A stretch of 64,000 bases of DNA from Labilithrix sp. (lineage in GTDB: Bacteria > Myxococcota_A > Polyangia > Polyangiales > Polyangiaceae). Location of the stretch: NCBI GenBank assembly GCA_019637175.1, contig JAHBWD010000036.1, positions 22,444 through 86,443 of the forward strand. The letters are read 5' to 3'. Shown piece by piece: positions 1 to 8,165 of the stretch; the stretch's first letter is position 1; each line of letters begins with the position of its first letter. The position numbers were made by a program, and so were the translations under genes. A model generated the notes under the pieces. The model made no database searches, was not told the DNA's origin, and saw only the letters and a list, made by a program, of their open reading frames with translations.

Positions 1-1
1 G

Positions 2-1177
2 ACGTTCTTCCTCAAGGGCCTGCGCGCCGAGCTCTCGCCGGTGAGCGCGCTCGGCTGGGTGCTCCCGCTGCTCGCCGCCGCGGCGCTCGTCTCTCGCGCG
101 CGACGATCGGTCTCGGCCGCGTGCCTCGCCGGCGCGCTCGCGTGGATCCTGCTCGCGTCGTGGAACGGCAACGCGCCTCACCACAATTTTCGTTACTACG
201 CGCCCGCGCTCCTCCTCGTGCTCGCCGCCGCCGGCTCGGGCGCCGCCGCGCTCGCGCGCGCAGGAAGGACGGGCGGGATCGCCTCCGGCGCGCTGCTGGC
301 GACGTCGATCGTCGTGACCGCCGGGCGGATCCCTGGCCAGATCAGCCATTTTCGCCGCGCCGCCGGCAACGTTCGCGATCAGCAGATCGAGATCGGCGCG
401 CGCCTCGCCGCCTCGACGCCGCCGGATGCGCGCGTCCTCGTGGGTGACGCGGGCGCGATCCCGTTCGTCTCCCGGCGCGACGCGATCGACGCGCTCGGCC
501 TGGGCGGCTACCGCGCGCTGCCGTTCGCGCGCGCGGCGGTGCACGGCGAGGCGGCGACCGTCGAGCTCATCGAGCGCCTCCCGCCGCGCGAGCGCCCGAC
601 GCACCTCGCGCTCTACCCCAACTGGTTCGGCGGCATCACCGGCCGCTTCGGCGTCGAGATCGATCGCGTCACGATCGCCGACAACGTGATCTGCGGCGGC
701 GCGACGAAGGTGATCTACCGCGCCGACTGGAGCGGGCTCGACGAACAACCGGCGCGCACGGACGTCGACGGCGACGAGCTCGACGTCGGCGACGTCGTGA
801 GCGAAGCCGCGCACGGCTACGCGCCGCCGGTCCCTCACGGCGGCTGGACGACGATGGATGTGCTGCTCGACGCGTCCGGCGCGCGCCGCTTCGACGGCGG
901 GCGGATCATCCCCGCGGGCGCGGTGGAGTCGTTCGTCGTCGCGCGGGCACCGCGCGGCCGCGCGCGGCTCGTCGTGCGCACGAGCGGAGACGCGGGCGGC
1001 ATTCGCGCACATCGCGCGGGGCGCGCCGTCGATCTCGAGCTCGGCGCGCTTCGCGACGGCGCGTGGCGCGAGGCCTTCGCGATCCTCGACGGCGTCGTCG
1101 CCGGCGAGACGATCACCCTCGAGGCGATCGGGCGCGAGTACCGCGACTATCACGTGTGGATCGGACCCGCGCGATGA
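2..1177 (+). CDS. GT-C type membrane protein, 3' part (5' end outside window)
   Basis: The reading frame is open from the first bases of the window, so only the C-terminal ~391 residues are present. Hydrophobic segments occupy the first ~100 residues, followed by a soluble region. That region contains VLVGDAGAI, LGLGGYRALPFARA, VELIERLP and NVICGG, all matched almost word for word in the C-terminal third of the 816-aa membrane protein at 27334-29784, so the two are paralogues. The full protein is probably a polytopic GT-C type glycosyltransferase with a soluble C-terminal domain; the catalytic half lies upstream. Substrate unknown. Family level fairly sure, function unsure. Confidence 0.75.
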   Translation, partial: TFFLKGLRAELSPVSALGWVLPLLAAAALVSRARRSVSAACLAGALAWILLASWNGNAPHHNFRYYAPALLLVLAAAGSGAAALARAGRTGGIASGALLATSIVVTAGRIPGQISHFRRAAGNVRDQQIEIGARLAASTPPDARVLVGDAGAIPFVSRRDAIDALGLGGYRALPFARAAVHGEAATVELIERLPPRERPTHLALYPNWFGGITGRFGVEIDRVTIADNVICGGATKVIYRADWSGLDEQPARTDVDGDELDVGDVVSEAAHGYAPPVPHGGWTTMDVLLDASGARRFDGGRIIPAGAVESFVVARAPRGRARLVVRTSGDAGGIRAHRAGRAVDLELGALRDGAWREAFAILDGVVAGETITLEAIGREYRDYHVWIGPAR

Positions 1178-1366
1178 GCGGTGCGCTCGACACCGCCCCT
1201 TCGCAGCGCGAGGCCGTCACTGCGTAAGAGCGGACGCACGCGGGGCCTTCGCGAGCGCGCCGCGGCGCCCGCCTTGGCCCATCGTAGGCCGCTGATATCG
1301 CTCCGAAATCCATCCATCGACGCCGCTCATTTGGCCGTCCTCGCACGGATCGTGCTTGATCGCCGA

Positions 1367-2107
1367 ATGGTGCCGCTTCCCGACGACGCCATTCCCCCGC
1401 TCTACGGAAGCTACGTCCCGGCCTCGTTCCGCTCGCGCGTGACCGAGACGCTGGCGACGCTGCGCGAGGTCTCGCTCCTCGCGCGTGACATCCCCCCTCG
1501 CGTGCCTGCGTCCGTCGAGCCGACGGACGACGTCGTGGTCTTCATCCACGGCTTCTTCGCGAGCGCGGGCGTCTTCCGCCCCATGCGCCGGCACCTGCAG
1601 AACGGCACCGGCGCGAAGGTCGCGAGCTTCACGCACGCGCCCGGCGTCGGCGTCGAGCGCATCGCGAGGAGCCTCGCCAAGATCGTCGAACGCATCGGCC
1701 CCGTGACGCGCGTGCACCTCGTCGGACACAGCCTCGGCGGCCTCGTCGCCCGCTGGTACGTGCAGGAGCTCGGCGGCCACGCGCGCGTCGCTCAGACGAT
1801 CTCGCTCGGCAGCCCCTTCGGCGGAACCGAGCTCGCGCGTCCGTTCCGGTTCCTCGTCGGCGCCGATCTCCATCGCACGAGCCCGCTGCTCGCGCGCCTC
1901 CGCGCGCGCGCGCACGAGCACGACGTGCCTCACACTTCGCTCGTCGGCGAAGCCGACTCCATGGTCGTGCCCGGCGAGAGCGCGGTCTTCCCCCGCGGCG
2001 ACGTGGTGGTGCTCCCCGGGCGCGGGCACAACTCGCTGCTCTTCGACGCGGAGTCGATCACGCACGTCGTCGAGCGCGTGCGCAAGCTACAGAAGCCGGC
2101 GCTCTAG
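1367..2107 (+). CDS. alpha/beta hydrolase, lipase-like
   Basis: About 246 aa. The nucleophile elbow GHSLGG is followed by LVARWYVQ, and an upstream HGFFAS segment fits the oxyanion-hole strand. Late Asp (in GEADSMV) and His (in GRGHNSLL) complete the usual Ser-Asp-His triad of triacylglycerol lipase/PGAP1-like hydrolases. No signal peptide, so probably cytoplasmic. The frame is open back to a GTG at 1181, right after the upstream gene, but those extra ~62 residues are arginine-rich and look non-coding, so I chose the ATG at 1367. Its stop lies two bases from that of the convergent next gene. Substrate not predictable. Confidence 0.8.
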   Translation: MVPLPDDAIPPLYGSYVPASFRSRVTETLATLREVSLLARDIPPRVPASVEPTDDVVVFIHGFFASAGVFRPMRRHLQNGTGAKVASFTHAPGVGVERIARSLAKIVERIGPVTRVHLVGHSLGGLVARWYVQELGGHARVAQTISLGSPFGGTELARPFRFLVGADLHRTSPLLARLRARAHEHDVPHTSLVGEADSMVVPGESAVFPRGDVVVLPGRGHNSLLFDAESITHVVERVRKLQKPAL

Positions 2108-2108
2108 C

Positions 2109-2831
2109 TCACTTGAGCGCGACCTCGGGCAGATCCATCGCGGCCTTCCACGCGCCGTCGCGCGCCTTTTGCTTCGGATCGGGCAGGAGCTGCTCGCGCC
2201 ACGTCACGCCGGGCGGCGACGCGTCGATCCAGTGAAAGCTGTGATCGCGCACGTCGAGGTGCACGTACTGCGTCTTCGGGTGCGTGTAGATGCCGACGCC
2301 GGCGCGCGGCGTCCCTCGGAGATAGGCCGCGAGCAGCGGCGCCTTCACGCCGTCGAGCGCGAAGTCGAGCGCCTCGCCCGTGCCGTGCCGGCCGCGCGCG
2401 CCCGGGCGCGTCCCGCTCACGATCGAGATCGCGGCGTTGAAGTGATACGCGGCGCGGAGCGTGAGCTGCACGAGCCGGAGGTCGAGGCGCTCGTCGTCGT
2501 CGGACGCGTCGTCGGGCGCTTCCTTGCTCGCGCCGGCGATGCGCATGAAGGCTCGCGCCTGCCCGCGATCGATCGCGCCGTGCTCGTCGTACAGGCGGAT
2601 CTTGCCGCGCGCGCCCGTGTTGCGGTTCTTGACCTCGACGGCGCCGAGCGACGTCGCCCAGGCCGCCTTCACGTCGACGCCGGCGGCGCTCACCGTGGCG
2701 AGCGCGCGCTTGGCCGACGGCGGCGGCGCGTGCGCGACGCGCGGCGCGGCCCGGCCTGCTGCCGGCGGCGTGGCGAAGGCGGCGCTGGCCGCCAGCACGA
2801 TCGCCATGGCCACGAACGCGGAAGCGCGCAT
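2109..2831 (-). CDS. secreted DUF882/peptidase M15-like protein
   Basis: 240 aa. It starts with an uncleaved-looking signal peptide (MRASAFVAMAIVLAASAAFA). The C-terminal half carries SGTRPG, RHGTGEALDF and YVHLDVRDHSF, an H/D/H pattern typical of DUF882 (YcbK-like), a relative of M15 zinc D,D-carboxypeptidases. It may act on peptidoglycan in the periplasm or bind it. The frame extends upstream to 3038, but that part overlaps the divergent gene and lacks coding character; the signal peptide fixes the start at 2831. Family assignment good; catalytic activity untested. Confidence 0.8.
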   Translation of the reverse strand: MRASAFVAMAIVLAASAAFATPPAAGRAAPRVAHAPPPSAKRALATVSAAGVDVKAAWATSLGAVEVKNRNTGARGKIRLYDEHGAIDRGQARAFMRIAGASKEAPDDASDDDERLDLRLVQLTLRAAYHFNAAISIVSGTRPGARGRHGTGEALDFALDGVKAPLLAAYLRGTPRAGVGIYTHPKTQYVHLDVRDHSFHWIDASPPGVTWREQLLPDPKQKARDGAWKAAMDLPEVALK

Positions 2832-2898
2832 GAGGCACCCAGCGTAGCAGCTCAAACGATGGCGCCCAGGTTCGGACGCGCGTATACCGGGAGCCCAC

Positions 2899-3522
2899 AT
2901 GTGCTCGCCTCCGCCTCGCACACCTCGCACGCCCCGTAAGACGCGGAGATCCGTCGCGATCGCGGTCGCCGCCCTGACCGGCGGCCTGTGCATGATGCAC
3001 GCGCCGTCCGCCCGGGCGGACGTGAGCTCGTGGTTCACGATGGGCGGCGGCTACACCCTGCAGCGGAGCGAGTCGCGCGACTACTACGACCGCGCGACGG
3101 CGTTCACGTTCTCGGTCGGCGTCGGATCGACGCCGATCAGCAACGTCGTCGTCGGCGGGCTCTTTCGCTCGACGACGCACTTCACCCTCGGGACCGACCT
3201 GGGTCTCTACGTGCGCGTCGCGTCCGGGGGCTTCGCGCGCGGGCAGTGGGGCCTCGCGCTCGACGTCGGTCCGAAGTGGCGCGGCTGGGGCCGCGCCGAA
3301 GACTACGGGCGCTTCCCGATGCACGCGATGGTGATCGGCGGCGGTCCTTGGGGGATGCAGCTCGGCGTCGGCGCCGACATGTTCAGCCTCTCGGGCGAGC
3401 CCTTCGCCCGGGGCGCGGTCGCGCTGCTCGAGATCGACTTCTTGCGCCTGACCGTGATGCGTCAGGGCGCGACCGATCGATGGTGGGAGAACCCTTCGCC
3501 TGCGGGCGGCACGATCCGCTGA
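2899..3522 (+). CDS. hypothetical exported protein, possible outer-membrane barrel
   Basis: 207 aa. A basic N-terminus (RTPRKTRRS) is followed by a hydrophobic stretch and an ASARAD cleavage-like site near residue 40. The rest is rich in alternating hydrophobic/glycine beta-type segments (for example GGGYTLQRS, VGVGSTPISNVVVGG) and ends in short aromatic strands. That is the pattern of small myxobacterial outer-membrane proteins. I do not recognise a family. Its stop overlaps the ATG of the next gene (TGATG), suggesting translational coupling. Confidence 0.6.
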   Translation: MCSPPPRTPRTPRKTRRSVAIAVAALTGGLCMMHAPSARADVSSWFTMGGGYTLQRSESRDYYDRATAFTFSVGVGSTPISNVVVGGLFRSTTHFTLGTDLGLYVRVASGGFARGQWGLALDVGPKWRGWGRAEDYGRFPMHAMVIGGGPWGMQLGVGADMFSLSGEPFARGAVALLEIDFLRLTVMRQGATDRWWENPSPAGGTIR

Positions 3523-4550
3523 TGGGCGATCAGCTCTCGCTGTTCGAGGGCGCCTCGCCGCCGGCCGCGCAGGTCACCGCGATCGAGCCGCGGATCGAAG
3601 AGCAAGACCGCGAGACCGCGGCGCGCCTCCCGCGCTTCATCCGCTTCGGCACGAGCAGCTGGTCGTTCCCCGGCTGGGCCCGCGTGCTGTGGGAGCCCAG
3701 CGCGACGCTCACGGAAGAGAGCCTCGCGCGGGCCGGCCTCTACGCGTACGCGCGCCATCCGCTGTTTCGCACCGTGGGGATCGATCGGAGCTACTACGGG
3801 CCGCTCCGCGCCGACGACGTCGCGACGTACGCGGCGCAGATCGACGCGGCGCACGCCGCGGCGCCTTCGCTCCCGCCCTTTCGCTTCGTTTCGAAGGTGT
3901 GGGACGAGATCACGACCGCGGTCTTCCCGCGCCACCCTCGTTACGGCGCGCGCGCCGGCCAGCCCAACCCACACTTCCTCGACGCGAATCGCTTCCTCTC
4001 CGAGGTGCTCGAGCCCTATCGCGCGTTCGCCGCGCACGCCGGCGCGTTCGTGTTCGAGCTCACGCCGATGCCGAGAGGCGCGCTCGACGAAGTCTCTCTC
4101 ACGCAGGCGATCGACGGCTTCCTGTCGCGCCTGCCAGGCGGCTTCCGCTGGGCGTTCGAGCTGCGCAACGAGGAGCTGCTCGGCGCGCGCTGGTTCGACG
4201 TGCTCCGCGCGCACGGCGCCGCGCACGTCTTCACCTACTGGACGGCGATGCCGTCGATCCGCGCGCAGCTCGCCCACGCAGGCGCGATCTCGTCGCGGTT
4301 CGTGGTCGCGCGCCTGATGCTGCCTCCGTTCGCGCGCTACGACGAGAAGAAGGCCGCGTTCGCGCCGTTCGACCGCATCGTCGCGCCTCAGCCCGACATG
4401 CACGACGACGTGCTCGCGCTCCTGCGCGCGGCGGCGGAGCACGGCTGCGACGACGCGTTCGTCGTGGTGAACAACAAAGCGGAGGGCTCGGCGCCGCTCA
4501 CCGTGAGGGCGCTCGCCGCGCGCGCCGCGCGCGAGCTCGGCTCCGCGTGA
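3522..4550 (+). CDS. DUF72 family protein (YecE-like)
   Basis: 342 aa. After ~40 residues comes the hallmark GTSSWSFPGW, then YARHPLFRTVGIDRSYY, FVSKVWDEIT, WAFELRNEELL, VFTYW and AFVVVNNKAEGSAP. These are the conserved blocks of DUF72 TIM-barrel proteins such as E. coli YecE. Biochemical role unknown in the family. The N-terminal ~40 residues include LSLFEG and are longer than usual. The gene overlaps the stop of the preceding exported-protein gene by one base and is convergent with the MCE protein gene. Confidence 0.9.
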   Translation: MGDQLSLFEGASPPAAQVTAIEPRIEEQDRETAARLPRFIRFGTSSWSFPGWARVLWEPSATLTEESLARAGLYAYARHPLFRTVGIDRSYYGPLRADDVATYAAQIDAAHAAAPSLPPFRFVSKVWDEITTAVFPRHPRYGARAGQPNPHFLDANRFLSEVLEPYRAFAAHAGAFVFELTPMPRGALDEVSLTQAIDGFLSRLPGGFRWAFELRNEELLGARWFDVLRAHGAAHVFTYWTAMPSIRAQLAHAGAISSRFVVARLMLPPFARYDEKKAAFAPFDRIVAPQPDMHDDVLALLRAAAEHGCDDAFVVVNNKAEGSAPLTVRALAARAARELGSA

Positions 4551-4553
4551 GCG

Positions 4554-5717
4554 TCAGCGCTGCGCGCCGGGTTGAGGGGGCGTCGCGGCCGGCGGCGTCT
4601 CCTTCACCTCGGCGTGCGGGCGCCCCTCGTTCTGCTTGATCGAATAGCGCACGAGCGCGCGCAAGACCTGGTTGCGCTCGACGTTGCCGACGAGGCTCTT
4701 GATGTCTTCGTACACGCTCGGATCGACGAGGAGCGCGCCGAGCGTTCCCCTCCCCGCCTTGACGTTCGCGATGATCTCGCGGAGATCGTCGCTCATCGCG
4801 CTCACGTTGCCCATCACGTGCTGGGTCGAGTCGTCGCCGTAGACGATCGCGTGGCCGAGGCCGTTGCCGGTCCTGAGCGCCTTGAGGCTGTTGTTCAGCT
4901 CGACCATCGTGCCGGTCGTGCCCTGCGCGAGCTGGTCGTCGTAGACGAGCGTGTGCACGAGGCCCGGCCCCGTCTTCGCGCGGCCCGTGATCTCGCGGGC
5001 GTCGGCGCTGAGGACGGCGAGGCTCGCGGTCGTGGCGTCGAGGTTCGCGAGGATGTGATCGACGCGCTTGGCCTCTTCGGGATCGAAGATGATCTTGTGC
5101 GCGAGCCCCTGTTTGTTCGTGGCGACGCCGTCGAGGATGGCGCGGAGCGACTTGACGCTGCCCTTGATGTCTTCGCTGAGCTGCGGATCGGCGAGCTGCT
5201 CGCTGGTGCGCTTGATGGCGTCCATCGTGAGGTCGGCCTTCTTCGCGACGTCGGTCATCTTCTCGATGGCCTTGCCCATGTCGCTCGGATCTTCCTCGCT
5301 GAGGATGAACGTCCCGTCGCGCGCGGCGGGCTTCTGCGGATCGCCGCCGGAGAGATCGATCATCTTGTCGCCGAGGAGCCCCTTGTTGACGACGCGCGCC
5401 ACCGTGTCCGGCCTGACGCGCTCCGCTTCGTCGCGCGCGACGGCGATCTTCACGTAGATCTTCGGGTCGGCCGGATCTCCGCTGTGCGCCACGGAGGTGA
5501 CGGTGCCGACGTCGATGCCGCCCATGCGGACGGCGGAGCCCGACTTGAGCCCGACCACGTCGTTGAACTTCGCGTTGAACGTGACCTTCCGATCCCACGC
5601 CCTTCGGTTGTCGCCGATCAAGAAGACGGCGATCGCCGCGAGGAAGAACGACACGAGCACGAAGACGCCGACCTTGAGCGAGCGCCCCTTTCGAGTGCTG
5701 TTGCCGGAGGTGCTCAC
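4554..5717 (-). CDS. MlaD/MCE family lipid-transport protein
   Basis: 387 aa with a GTG start. An N-terminal membrane anchor (KVGVFVLVSFFLAAIAVFLIG, about residues 15-35) is followed by one MCE domain (about 40-125: AKFNDVVGLKSGSAVRMGGIDVG, then VNKGLLGDKMIDLSGG). A long helical tail ends in a proline-rich stretch. MCE proteins form hexameric rings that move lipids between inner and outer membranes as part of ABC systems. It starts 7 nt after the ABC ATPase gene and is certainly co-transcribed with it. No MlaE-type permease is next to the pair. Confidence 0.88.
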   Translation of the reverse strand: MSTSGNSTRKGRSLKVGVFVLVSFFLAAIAVFLIGDNRRAWDRKVTFNAKFNDVVGLKSGSAVRMGGIDVGTVTSVAHSGDPADPKIYVKIAVARDEAERVRPDTVARVVNKGLLGDKMIDLSGGDPQKPAARDGTFILSEEDPSDMGKAIEKMTDVAKKADLTMDAIKRTSEQLADPQLSEDIKGSVKSLRAILDGVATNKQGLAHKIIFDPEEAKRVDHILANLDATTASLAVLSADAREITGRAKTGPGLVHTLVYDDQLAQGTTGTMVELNNSLKALRTGNGLGHAIVYGDDSTQHVMGNVSAMSDDLREIIANVKAGRGTLGALLVDPSVYEDIKSLVGNVERNQVLRALVRYSIKQNEGRPHAEVKETPPAATPPQPGAQR

Positions 5718-5724
5718 GAGGGCC

Positions 5725-6513
5725 TCACGAGGTCGAGAGTAGCACGTCGACGTCCTCGACCTCCGGCGCCTTGCCGTCGATGAAGTCTCGCACGTAGGGG
5801 TTCGATGTCTGCTTGAAGCGTTCGGGTGCGCCCTCCATGAGGACGCGACCTTTTCCCAGCATCGCGAGGCGATCCGAGACCGCGAACGCCGTCCCCATGT
5901 CGTGGGTGACGACGACGCTCGTGAGCCCCAGCGCGCGCTTGATCCCGTTGATCAGGTGGTTGATGCGCGCCGTGTTGATCGGGTCGAGCCCCGTCGTCGG
6001 CTCGTCGTAGAGAATGACCTCGGGTTGCAGGGCGAGCGTGCGCGCCAGGCCGACGCGCTTCTTCATGCCGCCCGACAGATCGCTCGGCCGCATCTCCTCG
6101 ATGCCCGGCAGGCCGACCGACTGGAGCGACTGCGCGACGCGGCGCTGGATCTCTTCGTCGCTCATCGTGTTCCAGTTCTGCTCGCGGAGCCCGTAGGCGA
6201 CGTTCTCGCCGACGGTGAGCGAGTCGAACAGCGCGGCGCCCTGGAAGAGGTAGGCGATGCGGCGCCGCACGTCGTAGAGCTCGCGCTCCTCCATCTTCGT
6301 GACGTCGGCGCCGTCGAACATGATCGCGCCGGCGTCGGCCTCGAACAGGCCGATGAGCATCTTGAGCATGACGCTCTTGCCGCTGCCGGAGGCGCCGAGG
6401 ATGGTGATCGTCTCGCCTCGATGGATGTCGAGGTTGAGGTCGCTGTAGACGACCTTGGTGCCGAACGTCTTCTTGACGCCGGTGAAGCGGATCAGCGGCT
6501 CGCCCGCGGCCAT
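5725..6513 (-). CDS. MlaF-type ABC transporter ATP-binding protein
   Basis: 262 aa. Walker A GASGSGKS (40-47), Q-loop YLFQGAALFDSLT (~88-100), signature LSGGM (146-150), Walker B ILYDEPTTGLDP (167-178) and the H-loop VVVTHD. LSGGMKKRVGLAR and the ALFDSLTVGEN segment are characteristic of the MlaF/Ttg2A branch, the ATPase that drives MCE lipid transport. It is the first gene of a two-gene operon with the MCE protein gene downstream. The permease partner must be encoded elsewhere. Confidence 0.9.
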   Translation of the reverse strand: MAAGEPLIRFTGVKKTFGTKVVYSDLNLDIHRGETITILGASGSGKSVMLKMLIGLFEADAGAIMFDGADVTKMEERELYDVRRRIAYLFQGAALFDSLTVGENVAYGLREQNWNTMSDEEIQRRVAQSLQSVGLPGIEEMRPSDLSGGMKKRVGLARTLALQPEVILYDEPTTGLDPINTARINHLINGIKRALGLTSVVVTHDMGTAFAVSDRLAMLGKGRVLMEGAPERFKQTSNPYVRDFIDGKAPEVEDVDVLLSTS

Positions 6514-6529
6514 GCCGGCCAGCGTAGCT

Positions 6530-6838
6530 TCAGTGCGTGTCGATCGTCAGCCAGACGTCGTCGAGGCAAAGCTCCGCCTTCGCGTGCGCCGTGATCTTCA
6601 GGTCGCCCAGCTTGGCCGCCTTGCCGCGCACGGTGACTTTCGTCCGCGCCGGGTCGATCCGGCCCGTGACGGTGCGCTGCGCGCTCGCGATGGTCACGAC
6701 GGCGGGCTCCACCGACGTGATGACGCCGTGGACGTGCCGATCCGTGGAGAGCGCGCCCCCTTGGGCCCCGCCCTCGGCGACCGCCGGATCTCCCGCCAGG
6801 AGCGAAAACGCGAGCGCGAGCAGGCCGAGGAGCTTCAT
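6530..6838 (-). CDS. small exported protein, possible OB-fold
   Basis: 102 aa. Begins with a signal peptide (MKLLGLLALAFSLLAGDPAVA); the longer upstream frame to 6883 is ignored because this peptide sets the start. The mature part (VHGVITSVEPAVVTIASAQRT, then VTVRGKAAKLGDLKIT) reads like a short beta-barrel of the kind that coats or binds ligands in the periplasm, but I do not recognise a named family. It sits 16 nt upstream of mlaF on the same strand, so it may be the first gene of that operon. Confidence 0.6.
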   Translation of the reverse strand: MKLLGLLALAFSLLAGDPAVAEGGAQGGALSTDRHVHGVITSVEPAVVTIASAQRTVTGRIDPARTKVTVRGKAAKLGDLKITAHAKAELCLDDVWLTIDTH

Positions 6839-6934
6839 CGGAGACCCTTCCGACCGGCGATCCCCCGCCGATCGGGGGGCCACATACCACGGCTCAGCTC
6901 GAGCGCACGGACAATCCGCGCGCGAGGCGCAGAA

Positions 6935-8158
6935 TCAGGCGGGCTTGGCGCGCAGGCGCTTCTTCACGTTCGCGGCGCCGCGACGCGACATCTTCGCGTC
7001 GATCCACTCCGTCAGCGGAGCGGCGACGTAGATGCTCGAGTAGGTGCCGGCGACGATGCCGACGACCATCGCGAAGGCGAAGTCTTGGATGACGCCCGTG
7101 CCCCAGATGAAGAACGCGAGGACGCTGAGCATCGTCGCGCCCGAGGTCAGGATCGTGCGGCTCAGCGTCTCGGAGACGCTCATGTTGATGATGACGCCGA
7201 AGGACTTGCCGCGGTGCTTGCCGAGGTTCTCGCGGATACGGTCGTAGACGACGACCGTGTCGTTCATCGAGTAGCCGACGATCGTGAGGACGGCGGCGAT
7301 CGTGGAGAGCGTGATCTCCTTGTGGGCGAGCACGAACGCCCCGAGAACGACGAGCGCGTCGTGAACGCACGCGAGGACGACGCCGGGCGCGAACCGCAGG
7401 TCGAAGCGGAGCGCGAGGTAGAGCATGATGAAGACGATGGCGATCGCGACCGAGTTGCGCGCGCTGTCGCGGAGCTGCTTGCCGGCCTTCGGACCGACCC
7501 ACTCGACGCGGAGCGCCGCGTCCGGCACCTTCTCGGCGCCGAGCTGCGCGCGGAGGGCGTCGAGGAGCTGATCGCCCTTGCTCTGGAGCTGGATCTCGAC
7601 GCGGTGGTCGCGGGGATTGACGACCTGCGGGTTGCGCTCGCCGGCGCGGAGCTTGACGTTGGGGACGCCCGCGAGCTGCGCCTTGATGCGCTCGAGATCG
7701 GGCGCGGCGTCGTAGCGGACGCCGAGCTTGTCGCCGCCGGCGCTGAACTTGACCTCCGTCGCCCGCGCGTTGAGGGGGCAGTTGGGATCGTCGGGCGGGC
7801 CCTCGATCCCGAGGCAGAGCGCCTTCTTGACCGCTTCGCGCGTGGTGTCGTCGACCGTGCTGATCTCCTGGACGCGGATGATGTAGCGCCAGGGGTGGGC
7901 GGGATCGGTCACCTGAACGACGTCGGGCTCGGAGAACTGGCCGCTCTTGTGGACCGCCGTGCGCACGTCGGACGCGTCGACCGCCTGCTTGAACGCGACC
8001 TCGATCTCGGTGCCGCCGCGGAAGTCGGTGCCGTAGTTCGGCCCGGGGTACACGACGAGGAGGAAGAGCGACCCGAGCGTGAGGATGAGGCTGAACGGGA
8101 TCCAGTACTTCCGGACCCGCATGAAGTCGTAGACTTTGTGAGACTTGAAGAACTCCAT
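6935..8158 (-). CDS. secF: protein translocase subunit SecF
   Basis: 407 aa. N-terminal membrane helix after MEFFKSHKVYDFMRVRKYW, the diagnostic GTDFRGGTEIEV, a periplasmic domain of ~150 residues (longer than in E. coli), then five membrane helices. These contain ALRFDLRFAPGVVLACVHD, YSMNDTVVVYDRIRENL and SETLSRTILTSGATMLSV. SecF works with SecD to finish protein export using the proton gradient. Third gene of yajC-secD-secF; it starts 7 nt after the secD stop. Confidence 0.96.
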   Translation of the reverse strand: MEFFKSHKVYDFMRVRKYWIPFSLILTLGSLFLLVVYPGPNYGTDFRGGTEIEVAFKQAVDASDVRTAVHKSGQFSEPDVVQVTDPAHPWRYIIRVQEISTVDDTTREAVKKALCLGIEGPPDDPNCPLNARATEVKFSAGGDKLGVRYDAAPDLERIKAQLAGVPNVKLRAGERNPQVVNPRDHRVEIQLQSKGDQLLDALRAQLGAEKVPDAALRVEWVGPKAGKQLRDSARNSVAIAIVFIMLYLALRFDLRFAPGVVLACVHDALVVLGAFVLAHKEITLSTIAAVLTIVGYSMNDTVVVYDRIRENLGKHRGKSFGVIINMSVSETLSRTILTSGATMLSVLAFFIWGTGVIQDFAFAMVVGIVAGTYSSIYVAAPLTEWIDAKMSRRGAANVKKRLRAKPA

Positions 8159-8165
8159 GGCTGCC

